DNA of 64,000 nt, from positions 1 through 64,000 of the forward strand of contig CAJTEA010000012.1 of the NCBI GenBank assembly GCA_910575265.1, read 5' to 3'. The stretch comes from Oscillospiraceae bacterium (lineage in GTDB: Bacteria > Bacillota > Clostridia > Oscillospirales > Oscillospiraceae). The translations under genes and the position numbers were made by a program. Position 1 is the stretch's first letter, and each line of letters opens with the position of its first letter. The notes beneath the pieces are model-generated. The model made no database searches. It was given only the letters and a program-made list of their open reading frames with translations, and was not told where the DNA came from. This document shows, piece by piece, positions 37,829-45,464 of this stretch.

Positions 37829-39127
37829 CAGGGAATTCTATTTACCGACGGACAGGGCTGTATCTCCATCTGCAATGATTCTGCCGGAAAAATGCTGAAA
37901 ATGAACTGTAATCAGGTGATAGGCCGGCATATTTCACAGTTTTTTTCTTCCGAGGCGCTCAATACGGTCTTCCAGAGCCACGAGATTATCAACCACCTGA
38001 TGTGCAGCTTCGGTGGCGAACAGTACATCGCGTCGATCATCCCGATCCTTTCCAAGGAGGAGCTCAGCAATGTTATGATCAGTCTGGACAATGTCCGGAC
38101 CATTCAAAAACAAGAGCAGCACATCCGCAGCGCTCTGGCCCAGAAGGGTTTTGTAGCCAAGCACCACTTTGAGGACTACGAGAGCCGGAATCTCGCCTTT
38201 CACACTCTGGTCTCCACCGCAAAAAAATTTGCCAAAAGTACAGACTGCGTTATCATCCTGGGGGAAACCGGCACCGGAAAGGAGGTCTTCGCCCAATCCA
38301 TTCACAACTACAGCGCCCGGGCCAACAATCCCTTTGTGGCGGTAAACTGTTCCGCCATCAGCGAAACACTGCTGGAAAGCGAGCTGTTCGGCTACGATGA
38401 GGGGGCCTTTACCGGCGCAAAGAAGGGTGGAAAGCAGGGATACTTTGAGGTGGCGCACAAGGGGACCATCTTTTTGGACGAAATTGGGGAACTGAGCCTC
38501 CCGCTGCAAAGCAAGCTGCTGCGCGTGATTCAGGAGCGGCAGCTTATCCACGTTGGAGGCAGCAAGGTGATTAACTTTGATGTGAGGATTATTGCCGCAA
38601 CCAACCGCAACCTTTGGGAATTAGTCCAGCAGCAGAAATTCCGGGAGGACCTCTACTACCGGCTGGCCGTACTGGAGCTGGAAATCCCCCCTCTTCGCCA
38701 GCGGCAGGAGGACATTCGCCCCCTTTTCCTCTCCTTTGTTACCCACCGGGACAGCCCCCTGTCCACGCAGCTGGAGACGCGAAAGAGCCAGCTCGCCGCT
38801 GTCTTACGCTCCTACCACTGGCCTGGCAATGTGCGGGAATTGGAGAACTTCGCAAAAACCGTCATGACAATGCGGGATCCCGCAGACTCAATTGATGCCT
38901 TTTTAGAATTGATTCAGGGTGAAATACAGCGCCGAAAAAAACGCAGCGGGCAACTGCGTCATGACCAACCATTTTCAGACGAGGAAACCGTTTCTATTCC
39001 GTCTGCTGAACGGATAAAAATTCAGGAAGCACTCATTCAGACAGGCGGAAATTACACCAAAGCAGCCGCCGTTTTGGGAATTAGCCGGGTGACTCTATGG
39101 CGAAAATTAAAAGCAATGAACAAATGA
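37802..39127 (+). CDS. Sigma54-dependent activator, N-terminally truncated
   Basis: About 441 residues from ATG 37802. PAS domain at once (FQYSHQGILFTDGQGCISIC), then an AAA+ domain with Walker A GETGTGKE, the sigma54-contact motif GAFTGAKKGG, Walker B region GTIFLDEIGELSLPL and arginine finger region, and a Fis-type HTH at the end (NYTKAAAVLGISRVTLWRKL). Regulators of this type usually carry a PrpR-like sensor domain before the PAS; here the sequence upstream of about 37,800 is antisense dctP. It would normally drive the divergent catabolic operon from a -24/-12 promoter, but I see none in the remaining sequence. Confidence 0.85.
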   Translation: MSTIFQYSHQGILFTDGQGCISICNDSAGKMLKMNCNQVIGRHISQFFSSEALNTVFQSHEIINHLMCSFGGEQYIASIIPILSKEELSNVMISLDNVRTIQKQEQHIRSALAQKGFVAKHHFEDYESRNLAFHTLVSTAKKFAKSTDCVIILGETGTGKEVFAQSIHNYSARANNPFVAVNCSAISETLLESELFGYDEGAFTGAKKGGKQGYFEVAHKGTIFLDEIGELSLPLQSKLLRVIQERQLIHVGGSKVINFDVRIIAATNRNLWELVQQQKFREDLYYRLAVLELEIPPLRQRQEDIRPLFLSFVTHRDSPLSTQLETRKSQLAAVLRSYHWPGNVRELENFAKTVMTMRDPADSIDAFLELIQGEIQRRKKRSGQLRHDQPFSDEETVSIPSAERIKIQEALIQTGGNYTKAAAVLGISRVTLWRKLKAMNK

Positions 39128-39168
39128 CCTCAGCGGGCTTTTGCCGCCGGTCTACCAAATGACTACCA

Positions 39169-39210
39169 AAACGCCTCCAATCCATTGCGAAGCAAGGAGT
39201 GGAGGCGTTT
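39169..39210 (+). terminator. Hairpin after the sigma54 activator gene
   Basis: AAACGCCTCCA pairs with TGGAGGCGTTT across a 20-nt loop, 40 nt after the stop codon. The T tail is short. Confidence 0.5.
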
Positions 39211-39264
39211 CCAGTTTTTGGGGCATCTACCAGATGCCCGCCAATTTAACTTTTTAATAGAGCC

Positions 39265-39400
39265 ATGCCCAAGCAGGGTGTGACCTCTATGTTTAGGTTT
39301 TGGGAAAACTTCGGCTTTATCCAAGGGTTGCTGACGGCCTACTCTATTCCCTATGAGTTGGTGACACCTGGTAAGTGGAAGAAAGCGTTCCAGTTTACGG
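39265..39400 (+). pseudogene. Phage RuvC-like resolvase fragment
   Basis: MPKQGVTSMFRFWENFGFIQ and TAYSIPYELVTPGKWKKAF match the middle of phage-type RuvC-like Holliday junction nucleases. Sequence before and after does not fit the family, so only about 45 residues survive. Between here and 39,584 I see only scraps of open frame. Confidence 0.6.
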
Positions 39401-39583
39401 CTGTTTTCTCTGTCTGTCAATCTGGGTATGGGGGCACGATTGAGAAGATTTTGAATCAGTGAGGCTCCCCCAAGGCGCTGATCGAAGCCAGCCAGGGCAA
39501 ACCTGTAATTAAACAAATCGAGCAGAAGCAGATTGCTGTATAAAGTAATAATGCACCTACACGGAGGTGTAGGTAGGCGACCG

Positions 39584-39627
39584 GAGGGTCAGTTATTGAG
39601 TATTCCTCGATAACTGACCCTCTTTTT
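39584..39627 (+). terminator. Rho-independent terminator
   Basis: GAGGGTCAGTTAT (39584-39596) pairs perfectly with ATAACTGACCCTC (39610-39622), followed by TTTTT. Confidence 0.8.
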
Positions 39628-39647
39628 ACTTTTCTGGAGGTGATGAC

Positions 39648-39925
39648 TTGACCGAACATGATACCATGATCTCACTATGGCCCGACGACGGGCTGCATGG
39701 GCGGCGCAAGTGCTTCACAGACAAAAAGAAAATCACCCCAGAGAACGTGGTCGATGTGGTCAGCGCGGCCTACTCCACCCACTTGAAGAACCGTGGAGAG
39801 ATTCAATACCTCTACGACTTTTTTCGGGGAAAGCAAGACATACGCCGCAAGGAAAAGCAGGTCCGGCCGGAGATCAGCAGCAAGGGCGTGGTCAATTGCG
39901 CTTCCGAGATTGTGACATTTGATTA
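39648..39925 (+). pseudogene. Phage portal protein N-terminal fragment
   Basis: After a GGAGGTGATGACT site the frame reads KKITPENVVDVVSAAYSTHL, RGEIQYLYDFFRGKQDI and VRPEISSKGVVNCASEIVTF, the N-terminal part of SPP1-type phage portal proteins. Homology stops at about 39,920 and the frame continues as unrelated sequence. A genuine portal would be about 450 residues. It is a prophage relic. Confidence 0.75.
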
Positions 39926-40020
39926 TAATTGTTTTGTAGGTGTGAGAATAGTTGTGGAGCCTTTAGTCGGCGCGCATCTGCTGAACACCAAATGTCCACT
40001 AAAAATAGGAGGAAATCAGG

Positions 40021-40262
40021 ATGCCAAGCATACAGAAAATTCAAGGGAAGTCGGGGACCTCCTACAAGATCACTGTTGCCACCGGCAGGGACAGCACCGG
40101 CAAGCAGATACGGCACACAAAAATCTGAAAACCGGACCGCCCCATGACAGCGAAGCAGGCCGAGAAGGAAGCCCGCATTGTGGCGGCGGAGTTTGAATGG
40201 CAGATAGAAACGGGATTTATCGCTGATGACCGGCAGACCTTCGAGAAATACGCCTTAGCAGA
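40021..40262 (+). pseudogene. Tyrosine integrase N-terminal fragment with opal codon
   Basis: ATG 40021 has AGGAGGAAATCAGG upstream. SIQKIQGKSGTSYKITVATG and RDSTGKQIRHTKI form the arm-binding domain of phage-type tyrosine integrases. TGA at about 40,126 replaces what is usually a Trp codon before KPDRPMTAKQAEKEARIVAA. Homology ends at FEKYA (about 40,262). Catalytic residues are absent. Confidence 0.7.
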
Positions 40263-40378
40263 AGTTACCCTTTTGCCGCTTTTGCTCCGCTATATAGAGA
40301 ACTCTTTTTTGTGTTTTCGGCTATTCGGAGCACTCACCAGCCCCTGGTTCCCCTCCACATATCCCTCGCAAAAGGGAA

Positions 40379-40398
40379 GCCGGGGAGTTACCCCCGGC
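40379..40398 (-). terminator. Terminator of the small minus-strand operon
   Basis: GCCGGGG pairs with CCCCGGC (6-nt loop), directly after the stop at 40410 on the minus strand and followed there by TTCCCTTTT. The 150 nt to its left hold nothing recognisable. Confidence 0.55.
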
Positions 40399-40409
40399 CT
40401 CCCGCGCTG

Positions 40410-40592
40410 TCACTCAATGACCAAATCCTCTACCACGACCCCAAGCGCCTCCAGCACAGCCTTTGCTTCACGGAGCTGGTTCTTGATCTCACGGTCGCGG
40501 TTCTCCGCCTTTTCAATACGAAGCAAATCCATATACTTCGCAATCATGTTTGTGGCCTGTTCTTTCTCTGTCATACCATTAATCTCCTGCAT
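40410..40592 (-). CDS. Small helical protein of unknown function
   Basis: 60 residues, charged and helical (QATNMIAKYMDLLRIEKAEN, then RDREIKNQLREAKAVLEALG). ATG 40592 has AGGGGG upstream and overlaps the end of the ribbon-helix-helix gene by 14 nt, so they form one unit. Similar small proteins occur with element repressors. Function unknown. Confidence 0.55.
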   Translation of the reverse strand: MQEINGMTEKEQATNMIAKYMDLLRIEKAENRDREIKNQLREAKAVLEALGVVVEDLVIE

Positions 40593-40794
40593 TTTGTTGA
40601 CCCCCTTGTGTGTCTTGCTCCCCAATACAGTCAAGAACGTAGTCCTTCAAAACTGTATTGGAGGTCTGGCCACGTTCCGCACAATAGGACTTGAATGCTT
40701 CGGCTTGCGCCCTTTTGACCTTGCAAGCAAGTGTTGCCATATTCTCGCTGTCCCACTTTGCGTTGGCCTTTTTCTTCGCCTCTGAAACGGCCAA
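40579..40794 (-). CDS. Ribbon-helix-helix-like DNA-binding protein
   Basis: 71 residues: AVSEAKKKANAKWDSENMAT followed by LACKVKRAQAEAFKSYCAER and GQTSNTVLKDYVLDCI, the strand-helix-helix layout of Arc/CopG-type repressors of plasmids and elements. TTG 40794 is the start, with GGAGGTGAGGAT just upstream. A near-consensus promoter and three copies of an ACGGTAAAC-type sequence lie right upstream, which suggests autorepression. Confidence 0.7.
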   Translation of the reverse strand: MAVSEAKKKANAKWDSENMATLACKVKRAQAEAFKSYCAERGQTSNTVLKDYVLDCIGEQDTQGGQQNAGD

Positions 40795-40819
40795 ATCCTC
40801 ACCTCCTCTACTATCTCAT

Positions 40820-40848
40820 AGTATAGCACAGGAGGGAAACACTGTCAA
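40820..40848 (-). promoter_or_regulatory. Sigma-A promoter of the ribbon-helix-helix operon
   Basis: On the minus strand TTGACA (40848-40843), a 17-nt spacer, and TATACT (40825-40820). Both boxes are close to consensus. Confidence 0.8.
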
Positions 40849-40922
40849 CCGTGTAAAATAGTCAAAACTACACGGTAAACACTGTATGCCTTGCCAACGG
40901 ACGCACACGGTAAACCGTGCCA
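40847..40922. repeat. Repeated CACGGTAAAC operator-like sites
   Basis: AACCGTG at 40847-40853, ACACGGTAAAC at about 40870-40880, and the palindrome CACGGTAAACCGTG at 40906-40919. Three sites in 75 nt, one touching the -35 box, suit a cooperative repressor such as the ribbon-helix-helix protein encoded next door. Confidence 0.6.
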
Positions 40923-40974
40923 TTATATCATTGTCAGGAGGGAATAGCCCCGACTAAGATAGGAGGTCTTGAAT

Positions 40975-41640
40975 ATGGCAGAAATCGCAATCTACATCCA
41001 AGCCCAGCCCTTGACGGAGAAGGAGTACCAGGGACAGCGGGTAGTCACCTTCAAGGACATTGACACCCCGCGCCAGCGGCCCGAGGGGACGGCCCGAAGA
41101 AACTTCAATACCAACAAGCGCCACTTCATCGAGGGGGAGGACTTTTACACCGTGGAATTATCCGCGGACGAAATTCGTACGCAGTTCGGAGCCGGGAAGA
41201 ATGCAGGCCGGTCCATGACAGTCCTGATCAAAATGGGCTACCTGATGTTGGTGAAATCGTTCACGGATGGTCTGGCCTGGATGGTCCAGCGGCAGTTGGT
41301 CAAGAGTTACTTTGAGAGCCACCCGGAACCGGAACCCGTGAGGGCGGCACTACCCCAGGGAGAGAGGCCCTTGCCAAAGATTGGAATCATCACCGGGACG
41401 ATAAAGGAGGGTAACACAATGAGCATCAACGAGATTGAAAGCAAGGTCCGGGAGTTGCGCCAACCGCAAGCCCTCATTGAGGAAGGCCAAGCCATGGAAC
41501 GGCCATCGCGGTTTGCGAGCGAAGGTTTTAGCAAAGGGGATCCCCACTCTGAACGGGATACTTGCCGCCAACGGCTGTATCCTGATTGTGGTAAGCCAAC
41601 TGCGGAATATCCCCGGGATTATGTGCGGTATGCCATATAA
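40975..41640 (+). CDS. ORF6N-domain protein with fused or shifted C-terminus
   Basis: From ATG 40975 (AGGAGG 8 nt upstream) the first 115 residues form an ORF6N domain (RVVTFKDIDTPRQRPEGTAR, RHFIEGEDFYTVEL, TVLIKMGYLMLVKSF), a DNA-binding domain common in phage antirepressors. At about residue 150 an internal ATG with its own GGAGGG site starts MSINEIESKVRELRQPQALI, normally a separate small gene, in the same frame. From about 41,540 the frame is out of register with a RecA-like remnant, so the last 30 or so residues are junk. The antirepressor role is inferred. Confidence 0.7.
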   Translation: MAEIAIYIQAQPLTEKEYQGQRVVTFKDIDTPRQRPEGTARRNFNTNKRHFIEGEDFYTVELSADEIRTQFGAGKNAGRSMTVLIKMGYLMLVKSFTDGLAWMVQRQLVKSYFESHPEPEPVRAALPQGERPLPKIGIITGTIKEGNTMSINEIESKVRELRQPQALIEEGQAMERPSRFASEGFSKGDPHSERDTCRQRLYPDCGKPTAEYPRDYVRYAI

Positions 41641-41828
41641 ACCGGCCAGCGGGAACACTATCAAATATTTTTCCGCTCCGCGGCTGGAGACAAAAAGAAT
41701 TGAGACTATGAAGGTCAAGGGAGAGCATATCGGACAAGTAACGCGGGTTGATGTACGCAAACGCAAATACAGTCCCCCCAGCGGGGAAACAAAAATTAAT
41801 CTGATTTATTGGGAAGGGGCTTACCGCA
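41543..41828 (+). pseudogene. RecA-like recombinase fragment
   Basis: In another frame than the ORF6N gene: NGCILIVVSQLRNIPGIMCG, SGNTIKYFSAPRLETKRIET, and RVDVRKRKYSPPSGETKINL, which aligns with the region of RecA after the Walker B strand (QLR, then the Gly-rich L2 loop and RxRR-type segment). The ATP-binding N-terminal half is missing. It is closer to plasmid/phage RecA relatives than to a housekeeping RecA. From 41,829 to 41,941 nothing else is recognisable. Confidence 0.65.
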
Positions 41829-41941
41829 TGAGACAGCATCCACGCCGCGCGTACATACCGTCTCCCTGCTTGGAATACAGGTGGGTAAGCCGAGTTAAGC
41901 CGGGGTGTGTCCAGCCCCAAAAATGCCCACCACCTTTTTCT

Positions 41942-43105
41942 TTAAGCCATAGCCGCCTTCAACGCCTGGAGCGCCTGCTCCAGCTGGGCTCGGGGACAGG
42001 CCACATTCATACGGAACCAGCCCTCCCCGTGATAATCCTTTCCAGGGCTGAGCACCAGACCCTGGTCCCCCAGACGGCGGATGTTTTCTGCCTGGGAGCG
42101 CCCGGTTCCGGTAAAATCCAGCCACATGGTATAGGTCCCCTCCGGCAGACCGCTCCGCACGCCGGGCACCTCCCGTTGGATGAACCCGCAGGCCAGCTCC
42201 ATGTTTTGACGTATGTAGGCCACCAGCTCATCCACATACCGGTGTCCCTCCGTGTAGGCCCCGATCAGAGCCGCGATGGAGAGGGTATTGGGGTCGTCGC
42301 AATAGCTCTCCGCCGACCATTTGTGGAAGCGCCTCCGCAGCTCGTCATTGTAAACCACGCTGTAGGAGGTGTGCAGTCCCGCCAGATTGAAGGTCTTGGA
42401 GGCCCCGCAGATGGTGATCGTGTTCTCATGGGCGTAATCGGATACCTGGGTAGGAGATACATGCCGGGCGGGCGCGAAAACAAAGTCGGCCCACACCTCG
42501 TCGGAGATGATGGACACCCCGTACTTCTCGCACAGCGCGCAGACCTGTTGGATCTCTTCCCGGGTCCACACCCGGCCGGTGGGGTTGTGAGGGGCGCAGA
42601 ACAGGAAGCACCTGATGTTCTCCTCCAAAATCCGTTTCTCCATATCCGCCAGATCAACGCGGAATACGCCCTCCCCGTCCTGAATCAGAGGGGAGCCCAC
42701 CAGACGGCGGCCCGCGTCGGAAATGGCGTGGGTGAAGCCGTTGTAGTTGGGGAACTGGATCAGCACCGGGTCCCCCGGCCGGGTGAGGGTTTTGAGCGCC
42801 GCCACCACTCCGCCCAGAGCGGAATTTTGATAACGGATCATCTCTGGGCGGATATCGGTCACGCCATGACGCTCCTTCATCCAGGCGATAATGGACTGGG
42901 CAAAGCGGGGGTCCGGGTCGCTGTAGCCGAACGCGGGGTGGTCCAGCCGGGCGCGGATGGCGTTGAGCACACAGTCCGGCACGGCAAAGTCCATATCGGC
43001 CACCCACATGGGGATCAGGGGCTTGTCTTCCGCCGTGGGATAGCGGGGAGCGTCCCACTTCTCGTCAAAGCCCCGCTGGTCCAGCTTCCGGTCAAAATCG
43101 TACAT
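41942..43105 (-). CDS. MalY/PatB-type aminotransferase (C-S lyase)
   Basis: 387 residues, fold type I PLP enzyme of the MalY/PatB group, which cleaves C-S bonds of cystathionine or cysteine conjugates. MWVADMDFAVPDCV is the family signature near residue 33. HNPTGRVWTREEI (about 180), ISDEVWADF (about 206) and the PLP lysine in ICGASKTFNLAGL (about 240) are present, with the phosphate-binding Arg in WFRMNVACPR near the end. It is the last gene of a seven-gene minus-strand operon, 12 nt after the DUF2971 gene. Confidence 0.92.
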   Translation of the reverse strand: MYDFDRKLDQRGFDEKWDAPRYPTAEDKPLIPMWVADMDFAVPDCVLNAIRARLDHPAFGYSDPDPRFAQSIIAWMKERHGVTDIRPEMIRYQNSALGGVVAALKTLTRPGDPVLIQFPNYNGFTHAISDAGRRLVGSPLIQDGEGVFRVDLADMEKRILEENIRCFLFCAPHNPTGRVWTREEIQQVCALCEKYGVSIISDEVWADFVFAPARHVSPTQVSDYAHENTITICGASKTFNLAGLHTSYSVVYNDELRRRFHKWSAESYCDDPNTLSIAALIGAYTEGHRYVDELVAYIRQNMELACGFIQREVPGVRSGLPEGTYTMWLDFTGTGRSQAENIRRLGDQGLVLSPGKDYHGEGWFRMNVACPRAQLEQALQALKAAMA

Positions 43106-43117
43106 CGAAATCTCTCC

Positions 43118-43954
43118 TTATGTGGTAAGTCCCCGCAGGGGGCAGTCGGACAGAGCCACCCGTTCCGCCAGGGCTTTCAGGCCGTTGTCCCGGAGGTAGT
43201 CCTGAAAAATCGCCGGGGACTGAGCGGAATCCGGCCCAATAATCAGCTCGGTTACCAAATCCTCCATACCGATGCCGATCTCCTTGCACATGGCGTTCAG
43301 GTTCAGCGGATAGTATTTCTTGATCCGCTCCTTGGACACATGGTAACAGGGGCGCACGTTCAGGTCCTCCTTCTCAAAAGGGGACACCACCAGCCGCATC
43401 TCATACTCTGAGCGGAAGGAGGGGTGCTTGAAGGACACCGAACAGGCCCAGGCCTCGCACATCATCCGCCTGAGCTCCGGGTTCTCTCCGGTCAGAGGCG
43501 TCCCCTCCTGAATCAGCCGCAGAAACTCCTCTACCATGGGGTGGCCGGCCATGCTGTTCTGATAAAAGACCGCCCGCAGGGACAGAGCACCCTTGGCCAT
43601 TTTTTCCAAATACTCCCGCCGAAAGGCGATGCATATCCCCCGGCCCCGGTTGCCATACCGCTCCCACTGGGCCGCGTCGTCCCGGTGGAAGGAGAAGCAG
43701 GCGGCAAAGGCGGAGTATTCCTTTTTCAGCTCCTCATGGAACAGGGCCCGAACCTGGTTGGCCTGATCCTGATTTCCGTCCCGCTCCAGCCGCTCGGCGA
43801 TGGCACTGCACAGCCGCTTCATAAAGTGGCGCATCTCCGCCGAGTCGTTCATCCTCAGAACGTTGTTCACCCGCAGCTGGGCGCAGCGGAGGATGCCGTC
43901 CACCGCCTGAAAATCAGTGTAGTGATACAGGATATCGCCGCCATATTGGTCCAT
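43118..43954 (-). CDS. DUF2971-domain protein
   Basis: 278 residues. The family pattern is visible: LYHYTDFQAVDGIL, NNVLRMNDSAEMR, AACFSFHRDDAAQWERYGNR and GRGICIAFRREYLEK. DUF2971 proteins are widespread, of unknown function, and often found near defence or mobile genes, though here the gene sits in a housekeeping operon. No membrane segments. The gap to the HAD gene is 20 nt. Confidence 0.8.
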   Translation of the reverse strand: MDQYGGDILYHYTDFQAVDGILRCAQLRVNNVLRMNDSAEMRHFMKRLCSAIAERLERDGNQDQANQVRALFHEELKKEYSAFAACFSFHRDDAAQWERYGNRGRGICIAFRREYLEKMAKGALSLRAVFYQNSMAGHPMVEEFLRLIQEGTPLTGENPELRRMMCEAWACSVSFKHPSFRSEYEMRLVVSPFEKEDLNVRPCYHVSKERIKKYYPLNLNAMCKEIGIGMEDLVTELIIGPDSAQSPAIFQDYLRDNGLKALAERVALSDCPLRGLTT

Positions 43955-43974
43955 GCCGCTCCTCCCTTTCCAGG

Positions 43975-44595
43975 CTACGCCTCCGCCTTCACCGGCACGC
44001 CCGCCTCTACGAGCGCCAAGCGCAGACCGGACACTCCGCGGAACACCGCGCCGGACATGCCCACCAAAAGCGCGGCCTCGATGTTGATGTTCAGATCATC
44101 GGTGAAAAAACACTCCTCCGGCTTCAGGCCGAACTCCCGGAACAGCACCTGATACAGCTCGGGCTGGGGCTTGAGCAGCTTCCAATCGGCGGATACGATC
44201 CGGCCGTCAAAGCACTCGCTGCCGGGGACGCGGTCAAAATACCGGGGCAGGTCCAGCTTGGCGTTGGACAGCAGATAGATGCCATACCCCAGCCCCTTCA
44301 GCTCCCGGACCAGCTCCGCCATGCCCTCCATGGGCAGAAGGCAGTCTCTCCACCAGTTCAGGGTCAGCTCCCGGGCCGGACTGTGGAGCCGCTCCGGCAG
44401 ACGGCGGCACATGGCGGCGATTCCCTCCTCAAAGGAGAGGGTTCCCCGGTCCATCTGAATCCACTCCACCGAACCGAACACCTGGGTCAGCAGGAGTTCC
44501 CGGTCCTCCTCCGGAACGCCCATCCGCTCCGCAAAGACCTCCGGACACCAGCGAATCAGGACGTTTCCCATATCAAATACGATATTTTGAATCAT
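43975..44595 (-). CDS. HAD-superfamily phosphatase
   Basis: About 206 residues. Motif I VFDMGNVLIRW (nucleophile Asp; the usual second Asp is Asn-flanked), motif II LLSNAK, motif III Lys in LLKPQPELY, and motif IV FFTDDLNINIEAA. This is the YihX/epoxide-hydrolase-like HAD subgroup, which dephosphorylates small sugars or nucleotides; the substrate is unknown. ATG 44595 has GGGAGGA upstream and overlaps the folD stop by 4 nt. A longer frame upstream is folD in another phase. Confidence 0.85.
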   Translation of the reverse strand: MIQNIVFDMGNVLIRWCPEVFAERMGVPEEDRELLLTQVFGSVEWIQMDRGTLSFEEGIAAMCRRLPERLHSPARELTLNWWRDCLLPMEGMAELVRELKGLGYGIYLLSNAKLDLPRYFDRVPGSECFDGRIVSADWKLLKPQPELYQVLFREFGLKPEECFFTDDLNINIEAALLVGMSGAVFRGVSGLRLALVEAGVPVKAEA

Positions 44596-45461
44596 ATTGG
44601 ATCGTCCTCCCCGGCAATTCCCTTTCCGTGGAGCCTGGCCGCGGTGAGGGTGTTTTCCATCAGCACCGCCCGGGTGACCGGGCCCACACCGCCGGGGACG
44701 GGGGTTATGTAGGAGGCCTTTTCCCGGATGGCCTCGTAGTCCACATCGCCGCACAGCTTGCCGGCGGCGTCCCGGTTGACGGCCACGTCGATGACCACCG
44801 CCCCCTCCTTCACCATACCCGCGGTGATGAGGCCAGGATGGCCGGCGGCGGAGATGAGAATATCCGCCCGGCGGCACTCGGCGGCCAGGTCTGGGGTCTT
44901 GGTGTGGCAGACGGTGACGGTACAGTCGCTTCGCAGCAGCAGCATGGCCTGGGGCTTGCCCACGATATTGGACCGGCCCACCATGGCGCAGTTTTTATAG
45001 GCTGGGTCGATGTTATACTCCGCCAGCAGCCGCATCACCCCCGCCGGGGTACAGGGCCAGAAGCAGTCCACCCCCAGGATCAGATCCCCCAGATTGGAGG
45101 GGTGGACGCAGTCCACATCCTTGTCCGGCCGGATGGCCAGCTGGATCTCCCGGTCGTCCAGGTGCCCAGGCAGAGGAAACTGAATCAGGATGCCGTCGAT
45201 CCCTTCCCGGTCATTTAAAAAGTGGATCACGTCCAGCAGCTCCGCCTGGGGGACATCCTCCGGCAGGCGGTAGGTCTCATAGTAGATGCCGCACTGCTGG
45301 CAGTCCTTCCGCTTGCCCGCCTCATAGACCTGGGCGGCGGGATTCTCCCCCACCAGCACCATGGCCATGCCCGGCTTGCGGTCCATCCGCTCCACCTGAA
45401 GCCGCACCTCTTCCTTGATCTTGGCCGCCAGGGCCTTTCCGTCCATGACAACAGCCGCCAT
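44592..45461 (-). CDS. folD: Methylenetetrahydrofolate dehydrogenase/cyclohydrolase
   Basis: 289 residues, standard length for the bifunctional one-carbon enzyme. Signatures: YETYRLPEDVPQ with the preceding catalytic-Lys region, GILIQFPLPGHLD, VDCVHPSNLG, PCTPAGVMRLL, the NADP motif MVGRSNIVGKPQAMLLL and PGGVGPVTRAVLMENT. It lies 3 nt after lgt in a tightly packed operon. Confidence 0.96.
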   Translation of the reverse strand: MAAVVMDGKALAAKIKEEVRLQVERMDRKPGMAMVLVGENPAAQVYEAGKRKDCQQCGIYYETYRLPEDVPQAELLDVIHFLNDREGIDGILIQFPLPGHLDDREIQLAIRPDKDVDCVHPSNLGDLILGVDCFWPCTPAGVMRLLAEYNIDPAYKNCAMVGRSNIVGKPQAMLLLRSDCTVTVCHTKTPDLAAECRRADILISAAGHPGLITAGMVKEGAVVIDVAVNRDAAGKLCGDVDYEAIREKASYITPVPGGVGPVTRAVLMENTLTAARLHGKGIAGEDDPI

Positions 45462-45464
45462 AGC

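Noticed and set aside
39163-39516. 117-codon minus-strand frame after the sigma54 gene
   Set aside because: Antisense to the RuvC-like fragment and crossing a hairpin; no family features.
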